In this document: in pieces, positions 10,673 through 20,531 of the stretch | How the letters are laid out: each line of letters opens with the position of its first letter | Position numbering within the stretch: the first letter of the stretch is position 1 | Assembly: GCF_026167525.1 (NCBI RefSeq) | Contig: NZ_CP110679.1 | Location: 2,963,501-3,027,500, forward strand | DNA length: 64,000 bases | Direction of reading: 5' to 3' | Origin: Sphingomonas sp. M1-B02 | GTDB taxonomy: Bacteria; Pseudomonadota; Alphaproteobacteria; Sphingomonadales; Sphingomonadaceae | Position numbers and translations under genes: made by a program | Notes under the pieces: model-generated | What the model was told of the DNA's origin: nothing | What the model saw: only the letters and a program-made list of their open reading frames with translations | Database searches by the model: none

Positions 10673-11728
10673 ATGCCGACAACGAAGCCGATCATTCCCG
10701 TTATCCTGTCGGGAGGGTCGGGTACGCGCTTGTGGCCGATGTCGCGTCCGGAAATGCCCAAACAGCTGCTGGCGCTGACCGCCGATGAGACGATGCTCCA
10801 GCTCACCGCGCGTCGCGCGGCCGGCGAGCGCTTCGCCAGCCCGATCGTGGTCGCCAACGCCTTTCACGCCGATCTGGTCGACGAGCAACTCGCGACGGTG
10901 GGCGCATCGGCACAAGCGCTGATCCTCGAGCCGATCGGGCGCAACACCGCGCCGGCGATCGCGGTAGCGGCGATCGCGGCCGGTGGCGGCAGCGAGCCGC
11001 TGCTGGTGATGCCCTCCGACCATGTCATCGCCGATGTCGAGGCATTCCATGCCGCGATCCACGCGGCGATGCCGCTGGTCGAGGAGGGCTGGCTGATCAC
11101 CTTCGGCATCGCGCCGGATGCCCCCGAGACCGGCTATGGCTGGATCAAGGTGGGCGAAAGCCTGGCCGCGGGGATCCACCGCGTCGAGCGATTCGTCGAG
11201 AAGCCCCCGCGCGACAAGGCGGCGGCGATGCTCGAATCGGGCGATCATGCCTGGAACGGCGGCATCTTCCTGTTCCGCGCCGACATGTATCTGGGCGCGC
11301 TCAGCGTCTATGCGCCCGACATGCTGGTCGCGGCACAGCGTGCGATGGAGCTGGCGCGGCGCGAAGGCACCCGGATCTGGCCCGACGCGGACGCCTTCGC
11401 TGCCTGCCCATCGGACTCGATCGACTATGCCGTGATGGAGAAGGCGCCGCGTGTTGCCGTGGTGCCGGTATCGATGGGCTGGAACGATGTCGGCAGCTGG
11501 GATGCGTTGCACCTGATCAGCGACCGCGATGACGACGGCAATGTCGCGCGCGGCGACGTCACTCTGCTCGACACGAGCCATTGCCTGGTGCGCGCCGATG
11601 CCGGCAAGCGCGTGGCGCTGGTCGGGGTACGCGATCTGATCGTCGTCGCCTCGGGCGACGATATCTTGGTGATGCCGCGCGGGCGAAGCCAGGACGTCAA
11701 GAAAGTGGTCGAGGCGCTCAACCGCTGA
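10673..11728 (+). CDS. manC: Mannose-1-phosphate guanylyltransferase
   Basis: 351 residues. The nucleotidyltransferase signature VILSGGSGTRLWPMSR with the following PKQLLAL is near the N-terminus. Also seen are the family motifs MPSDHVI, ETGYGWIKVG, RFVEKP and WNGGIFLF. It makes GDP-mannose from mannose-1-phosphate and GTP for exopolysaccharide or glycan synthesis. It is the short form, without the phosphomannose isomerase domain found in bifunctional ManC/AlgA. The frame is open to base 10292, but homology starts at the ATG at 10673, preceded by GGGAG. It is divergent from the sugar transferase operon (153 bp between), consistent with one exopolysaccharide locus. The last 11 bp overlap the convergent sulfotransferase gene. 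Confidence 0.92.
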   Translation: MPTTKPIIPVILSGGSGTRLWPMSRPEMPKQLLALTADETMLQLTARRAAGERFASPIVVANAFHADLVDEQLATVGASAQALILEPIGRNTAPAIAVAAIAAGGGSEPLLVMPSDHVIADVEAFHAAIHAAMPLVEEGWLITFGIAPDAPETGYGWIKVGESLAAGIHRVERFVEKPPRDKAAAMLESGDHAWNGGIFLFRADMYLGALSVYAPDMLVAAQRAMELARREGTRIWPDADAFAACPSDSIDYAVMEKAPRVAVVPVSMGWNDVGSWDALHLISDRDDDGNVARGDVTLLDTSHCLVRADAGKRVALVGVRDLIVVASGDDILVMPRGRSQDVKKVVEALNR

Positions 11729-12872
11729 TCGTGCGGAGCGCCTCCAGGCGATCATGTACGGGCGCGAGATAGCGGGCTGCCGCATCGCGGACCTCGGGCG
11801 AAGCTTCGCGCTTCTTCGTTTCCCCATCGGGGCTGAACGCCTCATGCGCAGCCTTTGCGTCGCGGCGGGACGCGGCTTGCATTGCCTTCCTCTCGGGCGC
11901 TGTCGGGACCATGGCGAAATGCGGGAGAATGTCGGCGAACAGGGCGTCGGGCAGCTGGCTATAATTGACCAACAGGCCGCCCCCGAGATGCCGATGATCG
12001 ATCGCTGCCTGGCAGCTGCGCTCCAGCACGCGGGCGATGAACGTCTCGGCCGGCAGGGCTGCATCGTCGGGCGACAGGCCGAGAAACGGAAAAGGGACCA
12101 TGCCGGGCACGGTCTGCATGCCGCGCTGGCGCATCTGCGAAGCCATCACCTCGACGGGCTCGCGGTATAGGAACAGCCAAGGCGTGGCGGGAAAGGCGCG
12201 GCGCAGCAGCGGCAGTGCGCGGCTGTGCCAGCTGTCGAGCTTGATGAAACAGCGCGGTGCGCCGCGGCTATAGGCCGCGACCATAGCGCGCAGCGCTGCA
12301 ATGCGGGTTCCGGAATCGATGTCGGGGAGCTGCAGGATCGTATCGATGGGTGCGGCTTCGGACAGGACGCGATGCTCCGGGATGGCTGCGAGCATCTGCG
12401 CCACGAGCGTCGATCCGCAGCGCGACATGTGGAAGATCAGCCCGTCCGGCGCAGGCGGCGCGGCGGGCGCGCCGCGGAGGAAATCCGGCCAAGGCGTGTG
12501 ATAACGGAACATCCGGTTGAACGGCCGGGCGGCGATGCGGCGCCGCGAATCCTCGAAGAAGGATTGGGTAAGTGGTTCGCCCGCGAAATGCTGCCAGTCC
12601 ACGCCAGGCGCGCCATGCTGCACGACCGCCACCGGAAGCCATCCCTCGCCGGGCCATTCGTGCGACTGGACGGGCGCGGGTGCGAAGCGGTCGATCCCGG
12701 CCGGATCGGGCCGGGTGGCGGCCTCCAGTGCGGCGCTTGATAGGGCGATCCCGTTCGCCGTGGCCCATAGCCTGGCCTGTTCGACGAACGAGGCGGGATC
12801 GACGATGGCGGCGAGCGCATGCTGGGCATCGGGGTCCGCCATTACCGCGGTACGGAACGCGTCGAGGCTCAT
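11718..12872 (-). CDS. Sulfotransferase-family protein with Nif11-like N-terminal domain
   Basis: 384 residues. The sulfotransferase fold is indicated by the PAPS-binding P-loop HMSRCGSTLVAQM (about 148-160) and a 3'-phosphate-type motif WLFLYREPVEVMASQM (about 232-247). Residues 1-55 look like a Nif11 domain: a short helix pair with LDAFRTAV, DPDAQHAL, a hydrophobic FVEQARLWA and GIALSSAALEA. Nif11 domains are leader-like regions of peptide natural-product precursors, so their presence on an enzyme is unusual. The start is the ATG at 12872; the frame extends 25 residues upstream without a better start or Shine-Dalgarno sequence. The neighbouring divergent gene is a hydroxylase-like oxygenase. 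The acceptor is unknown. Confidence 0.8.
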   Translation of the reverse strand: MSLDAFRTAVMADPDAQHALAAIVDPASFVEQARLWATANGIALSSAALEAATRPDPAGIDRFAPAPVQSHEWPGEGWLPVAVVQHGAPGVDWQHFAGEPLTQSFFEDSRRRIAARPFNRMFRYHTPWPDFLRGAPAAPPAPDGLIFHMSRCGSTLVAQMLAAIPEHRVLSEAAPIDTILQLPDIDSGTRIAALRAMVAAYSRGAPRCFIKLDSWHSRALPLLRRAFPATPWLFLYREPVEVMASQMRQRGMQTVPGMVPFPFLGLSPDDAALPAETFIARVLERSCQAAIDHRHLGGGLLVNYSQLPDALFADILPHFAMVPTAPERKAMQAASRRDAKAAHEAFSPDGETKKREASPEVRDAAARYLAPVHDRLEALRTISG

Positions 12873-12985
12873 GCAGACGGCTGCATTTGCAATGACGCCG
12901 TGATCCGATAGGCTCGCCCGACCGCTGCGGGGGACCCGGCATCGCAAGCGTCAGACAGCCAATTGAAGTACGCATCGCCGATCGC

Positions 12986-13543
12986 GTGCGGCTGCCGATC
13001 GCCTTTGACCCGGCGCCGCTCAGGGCGGATCTTGCACGGCTGGCCGGGCGCGAATGGACGCCGCATTTCGTGCCGCAACATTATGAGGGCGAGTGGAGTG
13101 CCCTGCCGTTGCGGGCCAAGCGCGGGGCGATCCATCCGATCCTGATGATCGCGCCGGACCCGGCTGCGACCGAGTTCGAGGATGCGCCGTTGCTGAGCGA
13201 GCTTCCCGCCATCGCCGCGGCGGTGGCTGCGTTCGAATGCCCGTTGCGCTGCGTGCGGCTGATGCGGCTGGCACCCGGCGCGTCGATCAAGCCGCATAGC
13301 GACTTCGATCTCGAGGCCGAATGCGGCCTGGCCCGGATCCGCGTCCCGATCGTCAGCAATCCGGGCGTCGAATTCATCCTCGACGGCACGCCAGTGGCGA
13401 TGGCGCCTGGCGAGGCATGGTATCTGCGCCTGTCCGAGACCCACAGCGCCGCGAACCGGGGGGAGAGCGACCGCATCCATCTGGTCATCGACGCACTGGT
13501 GAATGGCTGGCTGGCCGCGCTGCTTGCGGGGCCAGCCGGCTGA
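12986..13543 (+). CDS. Aspartyl/asparaginyl beta-hydroxylase-like Fe(II)/2-oxoglutarate oxygenase
   Basis: 185 residues of the Asp_Arg_Hydrox cupin fold. Visible key residues are His104 in IKPHSDFD, His153 in RLSETHSAANRG and Arg163 ten residues later followed by HLVID, a spacing like the iron-binding His and 2-oxoglutarate-binding Arg of the AspH family. The only canonical start in frame is the GTG at 12986. The reading frame before it (VRIADRV) still looks protein-like, so a non-standard start slightly upstream cannot be excluded. It is divergent from the Nif11-sulfotransferase gene across 113 bp and ends exactly adjacent to the convergent peptidase gene. Hydroxylation of a protein, peptide or amino acid is inferred from the family. 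Confidence 0.85.
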   Translation: MRLPIAFDPAPLRADLARLAGREWTPHFVPQHYEGEWSALPLRAKRGAIHPILMIAPDPAATEFEDAPLLSELPAIAAAVAAFECPLRCVRLMRLAPGASIKPHSDFDLEAECGLARIRVPIVSNPGVEFILDGTPVAMAPGEAWYLRLSETHSAANRGESDRIHLVIDALVNGWLAALLAGPAG

Positions 13544-15409
13544 TCATGCCAGCAGTGCCTCGGCCTGATCGAGCGTATCCTTCATCGTCGCGACCAGCGC
13601 CTGATAGGGGGCTGGCGTGGTCATATCGAGCCCGGCGCGCTTGAGAATCTCGACCGGATAGTCGGAGCCCCCGGCCTGCATCACCGACAGGAAATTGTCG
13701 CGCTCCCTGGCACCGCCCTTCAGGATCTGCTGGGCGAAGTAGGTCGCGGCGGCGATGCAGGTGGCATATTGGTAGACGTAGAAGCTGTTGTAGAAATGCG
13801 GGATGAAGGCCCATTCGTTCCCGTAGGCCGGATCGAGGCCCATCTTCGGCCCGTGATAGCGCCTGAGAAGGTCGAAATAGACGTCGGTGAACTTCTTGCC
13901 CGACAGGCCTTCGCCGGCCTCCGCCATGTCGTGCGCCTTGAGCTCGAACTCGGCGAACATCGTCTGGCGGTAGAAGGTGCCGCGGAAATTCTCCATCTGC
14001 TGGCCGAGGTAGAAGAGCTTCTCCTCCTTCGATTTTGCCTGCTTGAGCATGTGCGCGACGAGGAGCTGCTCGTTGATCGTCGAGGCGATCTCGGCGAGGA
14101 AGATCGGGTAATCGGCCTTCTCATAGGGCTGCGACGCGTTGGCGATCAGCGAGTGGAGGGCATGGCCCCATTCATGGGCGTAGGTGCTGAGCCCGTCATA
14201 TTTCTCGGACAGGTTGAGCAGCAGATAGGGGTGCACGTCGTAGGCGCCGGGCTGCATATAGGCGCCGGGGCGCTTGCCCGGGCGCGGCCACGGATCCATC
14301 CACTTCGCTGCGGAGGCCTTGGCGAGGCGGCTCTGATAATCGGGGCCGAGCGGCTTCACCGCCTCCAGCGTCAGCGTGCGCATCTGATCGAGCGTGAAGG
14401 TGCGGTCCAGCGACACGAGCGGCGGATAGATGTCGTAATAGGCGATGTCGGGCAGCTTGAGCATCCGCCGTCGCAGCTCGAAATAGCGGTGGAGCTCCGG
14501 CAGCCCCTTGTTCGCCTCCGCCACCAGCGTGCGATAGACTGCTTCGGGGACGTTGTTGCCCGATAGCGCGCGGGCGAGCGAAGTGGGATATTTGCGCGAC
14601 TTGGCGTAGAAGATGTCGCTCTTGACCTTGGCATTGTAGGTCGCGCCGAAGCTGTTCTGGAACTTGCCGTGCGCGGTCCAGAAGGCGTCGAACACCGCCT
14701 TGCGATCGGCGCGGTTGGGGGCGTCGCGGTGGAGCGTATAGCCCTGACTGTCGAGCCGGACCTGCTTGCCGTCGGAGAGGGTGATCGTCGGCCAGGGAAT
14801 GTCCGACGAGCGCAGCTGCCCGCTGATCTCGCTGGGACCGCTGAGCGGCGAGCCGGCGCTGGCAAGGATCGCCTCGCTCTCGGGCGAGAGGGTGTGCTCG
14901 GCCTGGCGGACGGTGTCGACGAGGTAGAAGTCGAAGCGGGTTTTCAGCGTCTTGTTGGCGGCGACATAGCCGTCGATCTTGGCCTTGCCGATCGTCAGGA
15001 TCTCGGGCGCGAACCAGGCGGTCGCTTCGCTCAAGGCAGTGTAGAGGTCCGAGGCCTGGGCCTGCTTTTCCTGATAGTTGGCGACGCGCACATCCTCGTC
15101 GCCCTTGAGCGCGACATAGACATAAACGCGCGAGACGGTCTTCACGAGATCGGACTGGAGCACCAGCGCTTCGGCGAGCGTGTCGGCGCTGCTGCCGAGG
15201 CGGCCCTTATATTTGGCTAGTGCTGGGATCGCCGCGAGCGCAGCTTTGCGGGCCTCGTCCCAGGCGGCATCGGTGGGGTAGATTTCGGTGAGGTCCCAGG
15301 CGGCCACGCCGGCAGCAGCGGCGGGATCCTGTGCCCAGGCGGGCATGGCCGTGGCGAGCGTGGTGAGCGCGGCGGCAGCGAGCGCCTGGCGGCGGGAGAG
15401 TTCGGTCAT
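13544..15409 (-). CDS. pepF: Tat-exported M3-family oligoendopeptidase (PepF-like)
   Basis: 621 residues. The N-terminus has a twin-arginine motif (SRRQALAAAAL) and a cleavage-type AWA-Q near residue 26, so the enzyme is probably exported folded to the periplasm by Tat. The M3 metallopeptidase signature HEWGH (412-416) gives the zinc ligands, with the third ligand expected in EIASTINE about 28 residues on. Oligoendopeptidase F enzymes degrade short peptides and are usually cytosolic, so the Tat signal is notable, although a periplasmic subgroup exists. It lies downstream of the RTX gene on the same strand, separated by 144 bp holding a hairpin and a palindrome, and has its own likely promoter. 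Confidence 0.9.
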   Translation of the reverse strand: MTELSRRQALAAAALTTLATAMPAWAQDPAAAAGVAAWDLTEIYPTDAAWDEARKAALAAIPALAKYKGRLGSSADTLAEALVLQSDLVKTVSRVYVYVALKGDEDVRVANYQEKQAQASDLYTALSEATAWFAPEILTIGKAKIDGYVAANKTLKTRFDFYLVDTVRQAEHTLSPESEAILASAGSPLSGPSEISGQLRSSDIPWPTITLSDGKQVRLDSQGYTLHRDAPNRADRKAVFDAFWTAHGKFQNSFGATYNAKVKSDIFYAKSRKYPTSLARALSGNNVPEAVYRTLVAEANKGLPELHRYFELRRRMLKLPDIAYYDIYPPLVSLDRTFTLDQMRTLTLEAVKPLGPDYQSRLAKASAAKWMDPWPRPGKRPGAYMQPGAYDVHPYLLLNLSEKYDGLSTYAHEWGHALHSLIANASQPYEKADYPIFLAEIASTINEQLLVAHMLKQAKSKEEKLFYLGQQMENFRGTFYRQTMFAEFELKAHDMAEAGEGLSGKKFTDVYFDLLRRYHGPKMGLDPAYGNEWAFIPHFYNSFYVYQYATCIAAATYFAQQILKGGARERDNFLSVMQAGGSDYPVEILKRAGLDMTTPAPYQALVATMKDTLDQAEALLA

Positions 15410-15500
15410 TGTAGGGTCCCCCGAAGAGGCGCCGGCAGGCGGTCAGCGCGTGATTTGGGCCGCCAATGTGTCGCGCGCCGGCGGAAAAGGGAAGCGGAAT

Positions 15501-15518
15501 GTGTTAGCGGGCTAACAC
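15501..15518. promoter_or_regulatory. Perfect palindrome upstream of pepF, operator-like
   Basis: GTGTTAGC and GCTAACAC are separated by two bases, an 8+2+8 perfect palindrome. Its core TGTTAGC/GCTAACA resembles operators of LacI-family regulators that control sugar uptake genes in alphaproteobacteria, usually with a directly abutting centre rather than a 2-bp spacer. It sits about 90 bp upstream of the pepF start. No LacI-type regulator is in the window, so the match is suggestive only. Confidence 0.45.
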
Positions 15519-15519
15519 G

Positions 15520-15547
15520 GCGGGGAGCGCCGGGATGGCTCCCCCGC
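15520..15547 (-). terminator. Hairpin just after the RTX gene, possible terminator
   Basis: GCGGGGAGC (15520-15528) pairs with GCTCCCCCGC (15538-15547) with one bulged base, forming a GC-rich hairpin a few bases beyond the stop of the RTX gene on the leftward strand. There is no T-tract, so it may be a weak or Rho-assisted terminator. Confidence 0.4.
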
Positions 15548-15553
15548 ACCGCA

Positions 15554-18202
15554 TCAGACCGCGACCAGAGTGAAGTTGTCCGCGGTCAAATGGAGCCCGG
15601 TCGGCAGCGTCGCAAACAGCGCCGGCGTCCCGAATGGACCGTTGACAGGATCGTTGTACGAGAGATTGCCGGTGGCCGGATCATAATAGATCCGCGTCGA
15701 CGACGAAGCCGGCGTAGCGCCCTCCGAAAATGCTGATGGCGCAAGCGCTCCGGGAGCGAGATCGGTCGGAATCCGGTTCAGCACCAGCTCGATCCGGTCG
15801 ATCGTGGGATCGAAGTCCATGACAAAGTTGGGCGTGATCCGCGGATTGGTGAAGGGCGTGCGCACGAAGGTGGGCAGCACGAAGATGTCCGCGCCGGCAT
15901 CGCCATACAGCCTGCTGCCAAGCCCGGCGACCAATCGATCGTTGCCTGCTCCCCCGTGCGCTACACCCGCACCGAGAATCGTGTCGTTCCCGGCGCCGCC
16001 GTTTACCGTCACCAAAGAGCCAACGACGATACCGGCGTAGTTCGAATCGCCCCTCCGGTCGATATGGTCATCGAACGACGTACCGGTCACTGTCGTCCAC
16101 GGAACGCCGGATGCGGTGGCGGGTGCGTATCGAGCGAGCAGATGCCCGTCCGCCGTCACTACATCCGAGCCGGATACCATCCGCACGCCGATGCCAAGCT
16201 GCGAGAAATCAAGCGCGCCGGCAAGGTATGGCTCGTTTGGATTCACTCGGACTTCCGGCTGGCTTGCCGACCCGCTATTGGGGCCGAAGACGAGCGTCTG
16301 TGCCCCGTTATAGGGTTCGCTGAAGCTTCGTTGCGCAAAGTAGACCGTCGTCACGCCCGGATAGGTCGATTCGAGCGGCGTGCCGGGGCCGGTCGCGCTC
16401 CCGATCAGGACGGTCCCACCGATGTTGAGATAGAGCGTGCCATCATCGTTGAGGATGGTACCGGTGCCCGTAGCGGGCGTCTGAAGCTGCGCACCGCTGA
16501 CCTGGACCTGCACGGTCTCGGCGAATTCGTAGAATGCGTCGCCGTTCATCGCGACGTTGAAGGTGCCGGTTCGCTGGCCCGCGGCGATGGAAACCGTGCC
16601 GGTGGCCGCGGCAAAGTCGTCGCTCGCGGCGGTGCCGGTGGTCAGTGTGGTGAAATTGAGCAGTATGTCGGTGCTGGCGGCGCGATCGAGCGTAACGGTG
16701 AAGGCGAGCGGCGTGGTGCCGGCATTGCCCTCCGCGCCCTGTGCCCCCGTCACCGTGGCGGTGTAGCCCGATTCGACGCGAACCTGGATCGCCGACTGCG
16801 CAATCCCGGCCGAGAGCTGGGCGAACTGGACGGCGGCGCCCGCGCCATTGCCGTCGGCGTCGAACAGCAGCGCGCCGTTTGCGGCGTTGTATACGATGCG
16901 ATCGTCGGCATCCGCCGCCGCAGCGCCATAGGCGATCGCGCCGGGCGCGAGCGTCCCGCCGGCCAGGCCCGCGAAAATCGCCGAATCGAGCACGATCACA
17001 TCGGCGCCGTTCCCGAAATCGGTGATCGTATCGACGCCGGCGCCGAGCGGCGAGGAGAAGCGGAAGCTGTCCGCGCCGACGAGCCCGGTCAGCGTATCGT
17101 TGCCGGCGCCGCCGTCGAGGACGTTGTCGCCGTAATTGCCGATCAGCCGGTTGGCGAGGTTGTTGCCGGCGAGGTTGATCGCGGTGGTCGCGCCGTGCTC
17201 GGCGGTCGAAAGCGTCTCGATCGAATTGCCGGCGCCCAGCGTGTAGCTTGCGCTCGTGTAGATGGAGTCGTTGCCGCTTTCGCCATATTCGATCACGACG
17301 TCATTCACGCTGTAAACACGGTAGATGTCATCGCCGGTAAGTCCGACCAGCGTGTCGGCCCCGCCGCCGCCGCCGTTCAGGATGTTGTTGCCGAACGTGC
17401 CGCTGATACGCTGGTTGAACTCGTTACCCATCAGGTTGAGCGGGTCGGCGCTACCTTCGTTGAAGCTGACAAGAAGCTCGATCGCGTTGCCGGCGACGAG
17501 GGCGTAGCTGACATCGGTCAGGATGGTGTCGGTCCCGCCACCGCCCGCTTCGATCACCACCTCGCGGCCGTTCATCACGCGATAGGTGTCGGCGCCGCCC
17601 AGGCCGATCAGCGTGTCGTCGCCCCCGAAGCCGATCAGCGTGTTGGTGCCCATATTGCCGATGATGAGCTGGTTGAGCTCGTTGCCGATCAGGCTCTGCT
17701 CATACGTGCTAACATGCTCGAGTGCGCTGATCGTTTCGACTGCCGATCCAGCCGCAAGTACGATAGTAGCATTCCCATCGGCATAGACGATGTCATTGCC
17801 GTGGCCCGTCTGTTCGATGATATTATCGCCGCCGCCCTTCGAGACATAGATGTCGTCGCCTGCGAGCCCGATCAGTATGTCGCGGCCGCCGTTGCTGCGG
17901 ATCGTGTTGTTGCCGTAATTGCCGATGATCGTCTGGGTGAGCTCGTTGCCGATCAACACCAGCGGATCGGTGCTCGCATGCACCGCGGCGGAGAGCGTGT
18001 TGACCGAATTGCGGGCGCCGAGATCGTACGAGCCGAAGGTGTAGACCGTGTCCGCAAGCCCGCCGCCGCCGACTTCCTCCTCCACTACGCGATCGTCGTT
18101 GGTGTAGACAATATAGGTGTCTTCGCCCTGGCCACCGATAAGGGTATCGGGCCCGCCGCCGTACAGTGTGTCGTTTCCGCCAGTTCCGCGCTTGATCGGC
18201 AT
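15554..18202 (-). CDS. RTX-type calcium-binding repeat protein with Calx-beta domain
   Basis: 882 residues, strongly acidic, without a Sec signal, as expected for a type I secreted protein. The first half has about five degenerate units of roughly 80-90 residues, each with an RTX-like turn (GGDDTLIGLGGADTY, GLTGDDIYRV, GGAGNDTLTG), then IETL/NxLNQxIIGN. A Calx-beta domain (TVTGAQGAEGN to GTILNDD) is in the middle, with further RTX turns (GGAGNDTILGAG, GGAGNDRLVAG) near the C-terminus. I use the ATG at 18202, preceded by GGAGAGG; the frame extends 25 codons upstream through the groEL terminator region. No type I secretion genes are nearby. Adhesion or a surface role is inference. Confidence 0.85.
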   Translation of the reverse strand: MPIKRGTGGNDTLYGGGPDTLIGGQGEDTYIVYTNDDRVVEEEVGGGGLADTVYTFGSYDLGARNSVNTLSAAVHASTDPLVLIGNELTQTIIGNYGNNTIRSNGGRDILIGLAGDDIYVSKGGGDNIIEQTGHGNDIVYADGNATIVLAAGSAVETISALEHVSTYEQSLIGNELNQLIIGNMGTNTLIGFGGDDTLIGLGGADTYRVMNGREVVIEAGGGGTDTILTDVSYALVAGNAIELLVSFNEGSADPLNLMGNEFNQRISGTFGNNILNGGGGGADTLVGLTGDDIYRVYSVNDVVIEYGESGNDSIYTSASYTLGAGNSIETLSTAEHGATTAINLAGNNLANRLIGNYGDNVLDGGAGNDTLTGLVGADSFRFSSPLGAGVDTITDFGNGADVIVLDSAIFAGLAGGTLAPGAIAYGAAAADADDRIVYNAANGALLFDADGNGAGAAVQFAQLSAGIAQSAIQVRVESGYTATVTGAQGAEGNAGTTPLAFTVTLDRAASTDILLNFTTLTTGTAASDDFAAATGTVSIAAGQRTGTFNVAMNGDAFYEFAETVQVQVSGAQLQTPATGTGTILNDDGTLYLNIGGTVLIGSATGPGTPLESTYPGVTTVYFAQRSFSEPYNGAQTLVFGPNSGSASQPEVRVNPNEPYLAGALDFSQLGIGVRMVSGSDVVTADGHLLARYAPATASGVPWTTVTGTSFDDHIDRRGDSNYAGIVVGSLVTVNGGAGNDTILGAGVAHGGAGNDRLVAGLGSRLYGDAGADIFVLPTFVRTPFTNPRITPNFVMDFDPTIDRIELVLNRIPTDLAPGALAPSAFSEGATPASSSTRIYYDPATGNLSYNDPVNGPFGTPALFATLPTGLHLTADNFTLVAV

Positions 18203-18242
18203 GGGACTATCCTCTCCTTCAGCGCCACCAGCCCGTTTCACG

Positions 18243-18273
18243 AAAAAGGGCCAGGAGCTTCCTCCTGACCCTT
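18243..18273 (-). terminator. Rho-independent terminator after groEL
   Basis: On the leftward strand, AAAGGGTCAGGAG pairs with CTCCTGGCCCTTT across a short loop, followed by TTTTT. The stem is about 13 bp with one mismatch. It lies 30 bp past the groEL stop and upstream of the RTX gene start, so it separates the two transcription units. Confidence 0.9.
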
Positions 18274-18302
18274 TCATCTCATTGTGACGAAGAGATTTCT
18301 AC

Positions 18303-19952
<1,650 letters not shown>

Positions 19953-20044
19953 CTACCCTTTCCAATTGCAGGCGATTACGCCTTAGCTTCTCACTTTTCC
20001 CGCGAATCGCGCATATAAGTTGCGCGCACGGGGTCGAAAATTGC

Positions 20045-20332
20045 TCAGCCAACGATCCCAAGGATGTCGGATTCCTTCATGATGAGCAGATCCTCACCAT
20101 CGACCTTGACCTCGGTGCCCGACCACTTGCCGAACAGGATCTTGTCGCCGGCCTTTACGTCGAGCGGGGTGATCGTGCCGTTCTCGGCGCGGGTGCCGGT
20201 GCCGATGGCGACGACTTCGCCTTCCTGCGGCTTTTCCTTGGCGGTGTCGGGGATGATGATCCCGCCTGCGGTCTTTTCCTCGGCCTCGACACGGCGGACG
20301 AGCACGCGGTCATGCAACGGACGAAAGTTCAT
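20045..20332 (-). CDS. groES: Co-chaperonin GroES
   Basis: 95 residues, the usual length. It has the N-terminal [14 protein letters not shown], the mobile loop [16 protein letters not shown] that contacts GroEL, and the C-terminal [13 protein letters not shown]. It caps the GroEL ring as a heptamer. It is the first gene of groES-groEL. The start is 31 bp from a perfect CIRCE operator on the upstream side, with the promoter beyond, so the operator lies in the 5' untranslated region. Confidence 0.99.
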   Translation of the reverse strand: MNFRPLHDRVLVRRVEAEEKTAGGIIIPDTAKEKPQEGEVVAIGTGTRAENGTITPLDVKAGDKILFGKWSGTEVKVDGEDLLIMKESDILGIVG

Positions 20333-20362
20333 TGCGGTGGATCCTCTTATGGTTGAATGGTC

Positions 20363-20389
20363 TTAGCACTCAATCTGATCGAGTGCTAA
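20363..20389. promoter_or_regulatory. CIRCE operator for HrcA
   Basis: TTAGCACTC, nine bases, then GAGTGCTAA: a perfect match to the CIRCE inverted repeat. HrcA binds this and represses groESL until heat stress titrates it. It lies between the predicted promoter and the groES start. hrcA itself is not in the window. Confidence 0.98.
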
Positions 20390-20396
20390 CGACCCG

Positions 20397-20425
20397 GATA
20401 TGCGCAGCCCGGGCAGATTCGTCAA
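20397..20425 (-). promoter_or_regulatory. Predicted housekeeping promoter of groESL
   Basis: Read leftward, TTGACG (20425-20420), 17 bases, then CATATC (20402-20397). The -35 box is near consensus and the -10 box is weak. The expected transcription start falls at the edge of the CIRCE element, the usual arrangement for HrcA-controlled groESL operons. Confidence 0.6.
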
Positions 20426-20531
20426 CGGGCAAGCGCAAAGATGTTTCGCTACTGTATTGGTTTCCTAGCACAGCGTTTACTCGCCGGGGCCGATCCGGTA
20501 GCAGGGGCGCGCAATTGGATGGAGCAGGCAG

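Noticed and set aside
15956..18268. A 770-codon open frame opposite the RTX gene
   Set aside because: Shadow of the repeated Gly/Asp codons of the RTX protein; no domain or start site supports it.
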